Shown here: piece by piece, positions 18,923 through 29,741 of the stretch
How the letters are laid out: every line of letters starts with the position of its first letter
Position numbering within the stretch: position 1 is the stretch's first letter
NCBI GenBank assembly: GCA_023807065.1
Contig: JAJJLU010003469.1
Location: 34,634 to 98,633, forward strand
DNA length: 64,000 nt
Source: Isotricha intestinalis
Lineage: Eukaryota > Ciliophora > Litostomatea > Vestibuliferida > Isotrichidae
Reading direction: 5' to 3'
Notes under the pieces: generated by a model
Seen by the model: the letters and a program-made list of their open reading frames with translations, nothing else
The model's database searches: none
What the model was told of the DNA's origin: nothing
Program-made: the position numbers and the translations under genes

Positions 18923-21310
18923 ATGAATAGTGATATTACAACTAGTATAACTCAAGATTTATCCCAATCAAATATTCAAGATTGTAAGCATAGTAAGAAT
19001 ATAATAATATAAAAAAAATAAATAGTGAAAAAAAGATCATCATTCATAATAGAGAAGATAGAAGAAAAAAAATATAAAAAAATAACTTTTGATACTCAAA
19101 AAAGTAAGAGTTCAATATTAAAAAGAAAAAAATCTCGTTCAATAACACATATGACAGATATAAAAAAAATAAAAAATAATTTAAATCCTCCTTATGAGAA
19201 AAAGAAAAAAGAAATATTATTTTCTCTTATTCCTCAAATAAATAAATTAAAAGAAATAAAGAATCAATATAATGAATTATTAACTCAAAATTCAAAAGCG
19301 AAAAAAATAAGAGAAACAAAAATAATAACATTAAATAAGAACTTTGAAGAAAAAAATTCTCAACAAGAAATAAAGCCAACGACAATAAGAAAGCAATTTT
19401 TACGTTCTAAAACAATAACAACTCCTAATTTAATAAAAAAAAAGTTAAATGCAAAAACTTATGATTCAGAATCTCAAATTTCAAATAAGAGTTTTAATGA
19501 AGAAATGGATCATTTAGATTTAGACGAACACATTTTTAAAGAAATTAATAATGAAAGGGATTTAACTCCAATGCCTGAAATGAAAGAATGTGATAATCTT
19601 TTTGCTGATAAAATTAATCGTTTTTCTAAAATGTTAAGAAGACAAGAATATACTGTTGAGTTAAAAAAGAAAAATATTTCTAATTTTTTTGGTAAAAGAG
19701 TTATTTTAATTCAAAAAACTTGGAGAAGATATTTTCACTTTGTTTACTTAAAAAATATTATTTTTATTCAAAAAGTTTTTAGAGGATTTCATATGAGGAA
19801 AAATATTAAAGATGAAAAATTAATTGTTATTAGATTTGTTATTAAAGTTAAGTTATTTGGAAGAAAAAAATACTTTAATTATTTCATTGGACAAATAAAG
19901 AAATTAATAAGAGCAATTTTTTTTCAACATTTATTACAAACTAAAGACACTTACGTTCAATGTGATCTTGATATTCCTTTAATTCCAAATTCCAAATTTC
20001 AAAGTTCTTCTTCTTTAAGATTTTTAGATGAAAGAAAAAATAAAAATAAAATAAATAGTAAACCAAGTAGTAAATTTACTAGTAAAAAAAATAATATTAT
20101 TATTCATATGAACAGTAAAAATTTTTCCTTTAATGATTTTAATGAAAAAAGTAATAATTCTCAATATAGTTTTAGTCAATCATTTGAAAGTGATAACAGT
20201 ATAATTATTAATTTTGATGATGATGATATTTTAGAAGATAACAAGTTAGAAATTAAAAAGAATAAAAAATTTAGTGATAAATTAATGATATGTATAAATG
20301 ATAATTTTAATTTGTTTAAAGAAAATAAAGATAAAAAAATTGATAAGGAAGTTTATATTGAAACTATTTTTGAAAAAATGACTAATTTACAGAAAAGTGT
20401 AAATACAAAAGGAATTAAAACTTTTCCAAGACCTTATTTAGAAGTAGGAAATAATCTTAAAATATTACAAAAAAAATTTATAAGAAAAAATTTATTAGAT
20501 GAAATTTCAATAAGTAAAGTAAATGATATTAAATATTCTGGTAATACAAGTCAATTAATTATGGATTTTTCTGATAAAAAAACTCTTTTAAAAAAAATTC
20601 AAATAAATAATGAAAAAGTTTTAAGAGAGTTAAATTTTGTTAAAATAAAAAAAAAAAAAATTGATTTTTCTAAAAAAATAGATATTGATAAAATGATAAG
20701 ATTTGAAAAAAATTTAGAAGATGATTTAAAAGAGAGAAAACGTTTCTTAAAAAGTAAAAATATAAAAGCTGAAGAATATAATATTTTAAATACACTTAAT
20801 TTTAAACATATAATTAGAAAAAAAGTAATAAATAATTATTGGAGTAAATATTCTAAAAATAATTATATTAGAATAGTTTATAGAAGATTATTTTATTTAC
20901 AAAAATCAATGAAAAAATTTTTAAATAGAGTAAAAGTAAAAAAAAAAGAATTAAGAATTACTTTAGAAACAAAATTAAAATTATTTATAATGTTATTAAA
21001 AGAAAGTTTACTTAAATATTTCAAAAGAGAAATAGTAAAAAAAATAATGTTAAAATGCAAAAAAAAACATAGACATATTAAGTCTTCAATTTGTGTTGTT
21101 AGAAGAGCTTTAAATGAGGAAAATTTTTTTTATGAAAAGATTAAATATGAAAAAAATAAAAAATTAAAAACTGAAAATTTATTCCTTGACTCTGAAAGTG
21201 TTATTCAAAATGATGAAGATATTTTTATTTTTCTTACTAATGATAAATCTGATTCTGAGTTTTTCCAAAGATATAATTTAACTATAGATGATTTAGATTC
21301 TTATCATTAA
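18923..21310 (+). CDS. IQ-motif protein, Lys-rich (two exons)
   Basis: The start is in a small first exon (18923-18983, MNSDITTSITQDLSQSNIQD). A 42-nt intron follows (18984-19025, GTAAGC...ATAG), and the frame continues as L-KKRSSFIIEK. This replaces a non-ATG start at 19025. The mature protein is 781 residues. Two IQ-like motifs lie near residues 246-282: ILIQKTWRRYFHF and IIFIQKVFRGFHMRK. They should bind calmodulin or a light chain such as the EF-hand proteins at 5763 and 2011. The rest is basic and helical with Ser-rich linkers; a second helical basic block lies at about residues 600-700. It resembles the minus-strand protein at 51023-53269 in style. No motor or enzymatic domain is seen. 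Confidence 0.82.
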
Positions 21311-21639
21311 TATGATAAATTATATTTTCAAATTATATATTCTTTGTATTTAATATATTTAATCAGTTTTTATTTTGTATTATAAACAGGTATTAATATA
21401 TAATATTAAATTTGTTGCTTATTTTCATATTTTTTTAAGAAGAAAAGGTAATTTATTAATTTATTTTTTTAAAGAGAATACTTTATTTTTTTTTAATTAC
21501 ATTTATGTTATAATTAAGTTGATATCGTTTAATAATTTTTTTTTGAATTTTTTAAATATTTTCATGAAAAAATATAATTAATAAAAAATACTCACAATAC
21601 AATTAATATATATAACACTTATTGTTTTGTTCTTTTCTT
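21311..21639. other. Spacer between convergent genes
   Basis: 329 bp. A 68-codon plus-strand frame (21375-21581) is all Phe/Leu/Ile/Asn/Lys as expected from T-rich DNA, lacks an ATG at its first codon and is not credible. Nothing else is seen. Confidence 0.55.
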
Positions 21640-24600
21640 TTAATCCAAATATTCATTTTCTAATAAATAATAAGTTGCAGTTGCATAATTAATTTCATTT
21701 TTTAATAAACAATTAACTAAATATTTACTATCATAGCCAATTAAATTTTCAATATCTTTAACAACATTCTCTTTAATATTTAATATATTTTTTTGTTCAT
21801 AATTAGATTTATTCTTAGGTGAATTTAAATTACTTTTTTTTTCATAATAATCATCATTCAATTCTATATTAGGTGAAATTTGTTTAGAATAAGAATTATT
21901 TCCAGATGAAAAATTATTAGAATCATAATCATAATTAATAAGATCAATTGATTTTTGTGTTTTAATAACTCCATTATCAAACTCATTATTATTATTTAAT
22001 TCATACTTTAAATTTGCATGAAATGCTTTTCCTTTAAATTTACAAATATTATTTTCAATCAAAATAAATTTATTATTTATATTATCTGAAGTACAAGCAA
22101 ATGAATTATAAGGAGCTAAAATTAAACTTTTAGTATTTCCAATTTCTTTTTTATCATCTTCTAAAGTGTCTAAATTTTTATCAGAAAAAATTTCAACTAA
22201 ATCATCTTTAGTATTATTTAAATAATCAACATTAAATTTATTCAAAAGTAATTTCTCAGCATTAGTAAATAAATTCATATTAAATCTATTTTTAACATTA
22301 ACATTACATAACCAAGGATGATTAAGAACTTGAACAACATTTAATCTTTTTTTAGGATCAACTTGAAGCATTCCTTCAATTAAATTATTAACTTCATAAC
22401 TAGTAAAATCTAACTTATTAAATTTCCCAGATAAAATATTTTTTTGTAATTCTTTAATATTATCTCCTTTAAAAGGTTGAACTCCACTTAACATATAATA
22501 TAAAGTAACACCAGCAGACCAAACATCACATTCAAAGCCTTCATAACCCTAAAGAATAAAATAAAAAAATATATATTACATTATCTTGAAAAATCTCAGG
22601 TGCTATATAAGCAGGAGTTCCACAATGTTCATGCATAATATCTCCTGGAAATATTCTTTTACTTACTCCGAAATCACATATTTTTATTGTATTTGTTAAA
22701 TCAATTAATATATTATCTAATTTTATATCTCTGTGAACTATATTTTTTTTATGAATGTAATTTAATCCTTCCATTAATTGCTTAAATATTATTTTTGATA
22801 TTTGCTCTGGTAATTTACTTCTTTTTCGAATATAATTTAATAAATCACCACATATGTATTCCATTATTATTAATATGTGAGTTTCTGTTTCGAAATAATC
22901 TAATATTCTATAAATAAATTTAAAATTTAAATTTTTTTTCAAATTTAAATTTTAAAAAGTTTTATTATATAAATTTTATTTTTCTTACTGTGATACAAAA
23001 GGTGAACGTAATTTACTTAAAATATCTATTTCATGTTTTATTTTCTTTTTATCATTTTTTTTCTTTAATTTTGATTTATTAAAAGATTTAATAGCAACTA
23101 ATCTTCCTGAACAAATATGAAGAGCTAAATTCACTTTTCCAAAAGCTCCTTTTCCTAATCTTCTTCCATATTTATAGAAATTTAATTGTGTTTTTGGGTA
23201 TTTTTCATATTTATAATGATCTAAAAAAATTATTATTTTTATCTTACATTGTTTTATATAATTTGATATTTTTTCCATTTCTTTTCTATAAAATATATTA
23301 TCTCTTATTGTACTTTGCATTGATGTTGTTTCTATTATTTCATTTTTTTCTTTTTCTTCTTCTTTTTTAGGCTTAATTGAATTTTCAATGTTTGTTAAAT
23401 TTAAATTTGAGTTTTTCTCATTTATTATATTTTTCTTTTTTTCTTCTATATTATTATTATTATCATTTATTATTAAATAATTATTTAAAAGTTGATGACT
23501 ATTATTTATATTATTTTTACTATTATTATTATTATTTATGTTATTATTAAATGTTTCATTTAAATTTTTATTCTTTTTTATTTTTTCTATTAATGCATTG
23601 TGTATTGAATTATTTTTTATTAAAGGATTATTTGTCATAATATCTTTTTTACTTAAATTATTTTTTAAAACTTGTTTACTTACTTTTTCTGAAGGAGATG
23701 GATTTGCAGTATAAGGTTTTTTATTATTATTATTATTACTATTATTATTATTATTATTATTATTAAGAAGAATTTTTGAATTTTTATTTACTCCTATTAT
23801 AGCATTAGTATTATTGAATTCTTCAATTCTACTATTTGATTTTGAATTATGTTTACTTTGAACTGCTGTTATACTTTTAATATTATTTTTATGTTTAGTT
23901 TTTAATTTAGTTTGTAAATAATCTCTTTCAATATCTTCTTTTTTTTTTATTGATTTATTACTAATAGAAGAAGTATTTTTTGTAGAATTTGTATTTTTTA
24001 AATTTGAAGTAATATATTCAATGTATTTAATGTCATTTGATTTAATGTATTTTTTATTATTAGTATTATTTACATTTGAAGATTTTAATAATTTACTATT
24101 TGCAAAGTTAACTATATTTTTAGTTAAAGGAATATCAAATAAACCTTTAATATTAAAATTATTTTTATTATTATAAATAAGATTTGAACTTGAAGAATTT
24201 TTATTTTTTGTTTTCATTAAAGTTTTAACCGAAGAACTTAAAGATTTATTTTTTTGATTTGATATAAAATAATTTTTTAAATCTCCTGATTTAAAAGTAC
24301 AGTTTTGATTTTTATTATTTTTATTATTATAATTATTATTATTTTTCCCAGTTTGTAACTTTTCATTTGAATTTGTTCTTGAATTATTTTTCGTTGGATT
24401 TGCAGTATTACTTTTTTTACACATCATTCTATTAGAACATGATTTTTTAATTACATTTTTTTTTTCATTACTATTATTTTTCTTTAAAGGAAATTGCTCG
24501 TAAAATTTTTTATTAATTATATATTCATATATATAGCCATTAATATCTTTTTTATTTTTATTTTTACTTTTACTTTTAGATTTACTTTTAGATTTACTTT

Positions 24601-25057
24601 CACTTTTTAATTTATAATTCATTGAATAATTGTCTTGATAATTTGATTTAAGAAAAGAATATTTTTTACTTATATTTTTTTCTCCACTTTGTGATAAAGA
24701 TTCTTTATTTTCTTTATTATTTTTTTTTTCAAATCTAGGACTTATAGTTTTTGAGTTTTTATTTGAAATTTTATTTTCATCTTCTTCTAAACTACTAATA
24801 CTACTTTTTATCATTTTACTATTACTTATATTATTACTATATAAACTTTTACCATTATTTTTTAAACTTGTTTCAAAATGAATTTTATTTGAATGATTAT
24901 TATAAATATTCGAATTTGTAAATTGAAAATTTTGAGAATTTTGATGTTTAAAATATATTTTTTGCATTTTTTTTTTGAAAATATAATCTACAGCATTATT
25001 TTCTTTAAATAAATCTTTAATTTTTGAAGATTGGAAAATTCCATTTAAATGTGACAT
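21640..25057 (-). CDS. Ser/Thr protein kinase, CAMK/AMPK-like, with long disordered N-terminus and UBA-like C-terminus (three exons)
   Basis: Exons run 25057-22989, 22907-22580 and 22548-21640; introns are 22908-22988 (81 nt, GTAAGA...TATAG) and 22549-22579 (31 nt, GTAATA...TTTAG). The spliced protein is 1101 residues. Residues 1-625 are Asn/Lys/Ser-rich and disordered. The kinase domain (~627-880) is complete: GKGAFGKV P-loop, AIKSF Lys, HRDIKLDN catalytic loop, DFG, GTPAYIAPE activation segment, and CDVWSAGVTLYYMLSG spanning the last junction. HEHCGTPAYIAPE and PKKRLNVVQVLNHPWL fit the SNF1/AMPK/MARK branch. The C-terminal VNCLLKNEINYATATYYLLE looks like a UBA, as in those kinases. The activation-loop residue for LKB1-type phosphorylation is not obvious. 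Confidence 0.92.
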
Positions 25058-25148
25058 TTTTGTTTATTTAAGAATTTAAATAAATTGAAATAAAAAATAA
25101 TAATTAATTTTTTAAAAAAAAAAAGAATAATTTTTAAATCTATTAAAC

Positions 25149-25763
25149 TTACTTATTCTTATATTTAGGAACATGTTTACTAACAGCACAAGGAGGTAAT
25201 TTTTCAAAATCATCCCAATCATAAGCTTCTTGTTTACAACAACTCCACATTTTTTTTCTATCATGAAAAACGGGTTGTCCTAAATGATGTTTACAACAAC
25301 CTTCAGGATTATCATTAGGATCATAAATTTTACTTTGACAACCTGGATTACCACAATAATACTTTCCTTCAGAATTTTTAATTATTTCTTTAGGCTTTTC
25401 ACCTTCTAATTTCATTTTTTCTTCATTTTTCTTTTTTTCAGCAGCATTAAAGTCATCAATATTTAATACTTTATTATTTTCATTTTTATCAATTGCTCTT
25501 TGGGCATTAGCCACTGTGTCGCTTTTAAAAAATTCCATTTTTCCTTGAGGAATGTCAGTGTGTTTACCTACTTTACAAGGAGGAAGTTTTTGGAATTCTT
25601 CCCAATCATATGCTACTTGGTTACAACATGTCCATCCTTTCTTTGTATCGTGGAACATTGGCTTTCCATCATGATAATGACATGCTCCTTCTATATTATC
25701 TTTCTCTTTATATTCCTTTCCACATCCTAAGTGAGTACATTTTTTTACTGTTTCTTCTGACAT
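25149..25763 (-). CDS. Two-CHORD zinc protein (RAR1/CHORDC1 family, no CS domain)
   Basis: 204 residues with two Cys/His-rich CHORD domains. CHORD I (~9-67) runs CTHLGCGKEY ... GACHYHDGKPMFHD ... GWTCC ... FQKLPPCKVGKH. CHORD II (~137-200) runs CGNPGCQSKIY ... GCCKHHLGQPVFHD ... WSCC ... FEKLPPCAVSKH. Each keeps all the Cys/His ligands for two zinc ions. The ~65-residue linker is Lys/Glu-rich. CHORD proteins work with HSP90 and SGT1 as co-chaperones. Animal CHORDC1 adds a C-terminal CS domain; this protein stops after CHORD II like plant RAR1. The linker lacks an obvious CCCH motif of plant RAR1. Confidence 0.95.
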   Translation of the reverse strand: MSEETVKKCTHLGCGKEYKEKDNIEGACHYHDGKPMFHDTKKGWTCCNQVAYDWEEFQKLPPCKVGKHTDIPQGKMEFFKSDTVANAQRAIDKNENNKVLNIDDFNAAEKKKNEEKMKLEGEKPKEIIKNSEGKYYCGNPGCQSKIYDPNDNPEGCCKHHLGQPVFHDRKKMWSCCKQEAYDWDDFEKLPPCAVSKHVPKYKNK

Positions 25764-25899
25764 TTATTTTTAAATTTTTTTTTTTTTCTAGAAAATTTTT
25801 TTATTTTTTTTTTATACATTTATTTTTATATTTTATATGTTTTTTAATTTTATATTTAATTTTTTTTAAAGTAATTTATGTTTTTTTTTTAAATAATTA

Positions 25900-27081
25900 A
25901 TGCTCCAAAATTATGTAACAGATACACCTAAATTTGAAAATATTGAAGATTCTTTAAAAGATATATCAGGAATTAATATAAATTCACATTCAAATAGGAA
26001 AAAATCACTTCCAAAAGGAACAATCCGTCCAAAAATAATAGAATCAATAAGATATAAAGATTCAGAAACAAATACAATATTAGATTCAACGAATTTTCCT
26101 TCTATAATAGGTTTTACTTCATCATCAGAAAGATTTGAAAATAATAATAATAATATATATGCTAATTCATTTAATGAAAATCCTGGTCCTGGAAGTTATA
26201 ATTGTCCTTCATCTTTTAAAAATTCATTTCAATCTTTTTCTTCTAAAGGATATTTAAATGGTTTTTTATCAAAAGAAAATAGATTTGATAAAAGAGATGG
26301 GAAATTATTTTATGAAAAATTTAATCCGGGACCTGGAGATTATCAATTGTTTAAGTTTAATTCTTTATATGAAAAAATGAAAAAAAGTTTAATTGGTAAA
26401 AATTTATTTCATGAAAATACTAATTTAAATACCATTGAAGAAAAAAAACCAAATCCTTGTACTTATGATCCTAAAAAACCAATTAGTGAAAGCTATAAAC
26501 AAGATAATTTATTTAATTCAAAAATTAAAAGATTTAAAGTTAAATATAATAATAATCCAGGACCAGGTACTTATTATTTAAATAAAAATAATAAAAAAAA
26601 AAGTTTAAGTGAAAGTGCAGCTTTTAAAAAACCAATAGAGAAAAAAAAAGATATATTAAAACATTTAAGAATAAAAACTGAAAATGAAATAAATTTAGAA
26701 TTTTTAGATAATAAATTTAATAAAGATGTAAATAAAAGTATATTTGATTTATCAAAAACAAGAGATGAATATTTTAAAAGAAATTATTCAAATAATTTAA
26801 AAGATCAAAAAATTAAAATTTTAAAATTTGATTTAGGAGAAAATATTGATACTAAAGATATAAAACCTTATGAATTTACTAATTATAATCCTAAAGAAGA
26901 AAAAATGAAATTAGCTTCTCCAAGATGGAAAGAAAATAAATATGCTTTTAAAACTCCTGGTCCTGCTTATTATAGAATTAGACCTTTAGAAAAACATTTA
27001 AGTTTTAATAGAAATGAAAAAATATTTAATTCTTCACCTGGAATTATTTATACTTATTATCAAAATAATAATATATATTAA
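25900..27081 (+). CDS. PG-rich SHIPPO/STPG-repeat ciliary protein
   Basis: 393 residues. Characteristic PGPGxY motifs recur: NPGPGSYNCP (~93), NPGPGDYQLF (~142), NPGPGTYYLN (~218) and TPGPAYYRIR (~350), with a degenerate KPNPCTYDP between. These repeats define the ODF3/SHIPPO1 and STPG families, which include inner-junction and microtubule-inner proteins of cilia and flagella. The remaining sequence is Lys/Asn-rich. Its neighbour at 27177 carries the same motifs, so the two form a local pair. The divergent CHORD gene begins 136 bp to the left. Confidence 0.88.
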   Translation: MLQNYVTDTPKFENIEDSLKDISGININSHSNRKKSLPKGTIRPKIIESIRYKDSETNTILDSTNFPSIIGFTSSSERFENNNNNIYANSFNENPGPGSYNCPSSFKNSFQSFSSKGYLNGFLSKENRFDKRDGKLFYEKFNPGPGDYQLFKFNSLYEKMKKSLIGKNLFHENTNLNTIEEKKPNPCTYDPKKPISESYKQDNLFNSKIKRFKVKYNNNPGPGTYYLNKNNKKKSLSESAAFKKPIEKKKDILKHLRIKTENEINLEFLDNKFNKDVNKSIFDLSKTRDEYFKRNYSNNLKDQKIKILKFDLGENIDTKDIKPYEFTNYNPKEEKMKLASPRWKENKYAFKTPGPAYYRIRPLEKHLSFNRNEKIFNSSPGIIYTYYQNNNIY

Positions 27082-27176
27082 TCTATTTCAATACTTTTAT
27101 TCTATTAAATATAATAATTTTATAAAAATTATAAAATTTAAATAAAATAATTCTTTAAAAAAAAATAAAAAAAAAG

Positions 27177-27886
27177 ATGTTTTCAACTCCCAAAAAAAAA
27201 AGAATAAAACTAAGTCCTCAAACATCGCTTTCATCATCAAAAAGTAAAAAACCAAAAAAAAAAAAAATAATAAAAAAAACTTAAACAAAATATAAAATAA
27301 AAACATAACAAATATAGTATCTGCATTAAAACCTCATAAAAAGCCTCATCAAAAATTTCCATTAAAAAGATATCCTCCTCGTCCGATTTTATCAGAATTA
27401 GAACACTTTCCTTATTATGATAGGAAATATGATGAAAACGACGATTTTTCTTCATATGAAAAACAATGGAATAAAATAAAAGGAGGTAAACTATCTCTTT
27501 CTCAAAGAATAACATCACCATTAAAAGAACACACCCTAAGAGAAAATACTCCAGGACCAGGAAATTATAATCCAAGAATTATTTATACAAGACCACAAAC
27601 TCCTTCTTATAAATGTGGAATAAAGAGAAAAGGAATTTTTGACTTTTTTAATAAAGGAACTTCTAATTATATTGGACCTGGGAAATATTATATTAAATTC
27701 AGTGATTCTGTTAAAAGTAATTGGATTAATAGACCTAAATATTCTATTGGAAGATCTCAAAGATATCCTCTTTATGGTAAAATTTGGACTAAAAGTGAAA
27801 TGTATTTTTTAATTCCTACTTTAAAAAAAATTAAAGGTAATGTTAGAGTTAAATTTTGGCAAAGGGAAAATTGGAATTTGATTTAA
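27177..27886 (+). CDS. Second PG-rich STPG-like protein (two exons, found by splicing)
   Basis: Exon 1 is 27177-27243 (MFSTPKKKRIKLSPQTSLSS...), the intron is 27244-27317 (74 nt, GTAAAA...ATATAG), and exon 2 is 27318-27886. The splice restores one frame of 211 residues. Exon 2 has few Met codons and is easily missed by ORF calling. Motifs are TPGPGNYNPR (~residue 99) and YIGPGKYYIK (~140), spaced as in STPG/SHIPPO proteins. It ends with a basic Trp-containing tail (VKFWQRENWNLI). It is probably a microtubule-associated ciliary protein. The adjacent gene at 25900 is a likely relative, though sequences outside the motifs look different. Confidence 0.85.
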
Positions 27887-28201
27887 TTTTTATTTTTTAT
27901 TTATTTTTTATTATTTTTTTTATTCTTTTTTTATAATTTTTAAAATTAATTTTTAGTATTATTTAATTATAATAATTTAATTGTTTTAAATATTTTTAAA
28001 GTTTGATTTTAATATAACTGACATTATATATAGTTTTATATAAAATATTTATAAAAAAGGGAGTGCAATTATTGTAAAGTTTATATAATTTATTTTACCA
28101 AATTATAAAAATCCCACATAATTCTATTTATATAAATAAATATTAATAAAACAAATTAAATATGTTTATTCTTTTTTCACATAAAATTGAATAAAAAAAA
28201 T
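27887..28201. other. Spacer between convergent genes, nothing seen
   Basis: 315 bp of T-rich then A/T-mixed DNA between the STPG-like gene and the cyclin gene. No ORF, repeat or RNA-like fold is noticed. Confidence 0.55.
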
Positions 28202-29008
28202 TTACATTTTTTTAAATCTTGAAGAAATAATAATATTGATCATAAACATACATTGTACGAGTTTCATTTTATTTATTTTATTTAATTTTTTATAAAAACT
28301 TTTGCAATATTTATCTTCATTATTAATTTTGTTTAAATGATTATTAAAACAAAATAAAATAAGACAATGAGCAATGTCAAAAATATTAAAATCTAAATAT
28401 CTTTGATCTTCTATTATTGCTTGAGCATAAAACCAAATTTTTCTTGTGAATTCAGGAGAATCTTTTATTCTTTCAAATAAAGAAATGTTTTTAATAAAAA
28501 ATAAATGAATAATATCCATTAATGAAAAAGTATTTAAATCATAATCTAAAGTAAATAAAATTTCTTGTTCTATTTCAATAATATTTAAAATTGATTTTTG
28601 TAAATGAGAAATTAAGTTGTTTAAATTTTTTGAAAATGAATCATTAAATTTTAAAGAGATTAATAAACAAATAGAGGATATTTCAATTATATTATTTGTT
28701 TTTTCACAAAGAAAAAATTTATCCATATAATCAATTGCTTTTAAAACAACATCTAAAGTAAAATCAAATTTAATTGATAAATCTTTTATATTTGTTATTC
28801 CTTTTTTTCTTTCCATTAAATATGTTACATGATAAAAATTTGAATAATCACATATTATTTTTTTATCATTGAATATTTTAATTATACCGATTTCTTCTAT
28901 TACTTTTGATAAATTCGGAAAAAAACTCATTTCATTTTTTATTATTTCTTTCTTTTTATTTTGTTTTATTGTAATATATGGAAAAGTAGAGTCATATAAA
29001 AAATTCAT
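28202..29008 (-). CDS. Cyclin-box protein (A/B-like cyclin fold)
   Basis: 268 residues. The cyclin N-box runs from about 50 to 175: ITNIKDLSIKFDFTLDVVLKAIDYMDKFF, then ISSICLLISLKFND, then IEQEILFTLDYDLNTFSLMD. These are the usual anchor motifs (Y/M-D-+FL, ...LLISLKF..., IL..LDYDL). The second half has helices that could be a C-terminal cyclin fold (FTRKIWFYAQAIIEDQ; FDIAHCLILFCFNN). The Lys-Glu pair that normally contacts the CDK is partly visible (SLKF and IEQEI). No destruction box is seen near the N-terminus. It differs in type from the Pho80-like cyclin at 48306. Confidence 0.82.
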   Translation of the reverse strand: MNFLYDSTFPYITIKQNKKKEIIKNEMSFFPNLSKVIEEIGIIKIFNDKKIICDYSNFYHVTYLMERKKGITNIKDLSIKFDFTLDVVLKAIDYMDKFFLCEKTNNIIEISSICLLISLKFNDSFSKNLNNLISHLQKSILNIIEIEQEILFTLDYDLNTFSLMDIIHLFFIKNISLFERIKDSPEFTRKIWFYAQAIIEDQRYLDFNIFDIAHCLILFCFNNHLNKINNEDKYCKSFYKKLNKINKMKLVQCMFMINIIISSRFKKM

Positions 29009-29741
29009 TTATTTAATATCTAACAGTTAATTTTATATTATGATTAAAATTAATTTTTTTAATTATATTACAACAATATTAAACTAAAAATATTTTATTT
29101 ATAAATTATATAAAATTTATATAATATATAAATTTTTTATATTATTTCTATAGCATCCAATATTGCATCTGCAACTAATTTTGAAACTACTGTAAATATA
29201 ATTGTAGCAGATGTTCTTCAATTAATTTAAAAAATTATTTATTAAAGATTTTAATCTTGGTAATCCTTCTTTTTTTTTTCTTTTATTATGTAAATGAGTT
29301 AAAGTTTCATCTAATATGAAATTAATCTTTGGTTATTTTTTTAAAATAAAAATCATTTATTATTTTATTATTATATTTAGTTAATGAAAATAATAATGAA
29401 GTTCCTTTATTATATATTTGAAGGATATTTGTTATGAATATTTTATTTATTAATGAATCATAATTTATTGTTTTTTTTTGTTATTTTGAAAAATCATTTA
29501 TTGATTATTTACCTTTAAATTTATGTGAAAAAAATCCTTTCAAAAATATTTTCTTTTATGATTTCAAAGGAATTTTTATTTTTATATTATTTTTATTATT
29601 TTATTTGCTTTATTTTTTATTCCTATATTTACTGCTATTTATAAATTTCATAAAAATTAAATTCAATAAAATAAAAAAAAAATAAAAAAAAAATTAAAAA
29701 ATTAAAAAACAAAAAAATTAAATTTTTAAATCTTTATTTTT
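29009..29741. other. Decayed or non-coding stretch with possible membrane-protein remnant
   Basis: 733 bp without an intact gene. From about 29150 the plus strand gives SIASNIASATNFETTVNIIVADVLQLI before a TAA. From about 29490 it gives SFIDYLPLNLCEKNPFKNIF followed by a long hydrophobic run that could be a TM helix (to about 29660). Between them are several stops and frame changes. The non-biased composition of these fragments suggests a dead gene, but I could not assign a family. Confidence 0.35.

Noticed and set aside
21375..21581. 68-residue hydrophobic frame
   Set aside because: It lies in T-rich DNA between convergent genes; no ATG start and no membrane-protein loop pattern.
27237..27575. 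Minus-strand frames overlapping the STPG-like gene
   Set aside because: The spliced plus-strand gene with PGPG motifs explains the DNA; the minus frames are unrelated, biased sequence.
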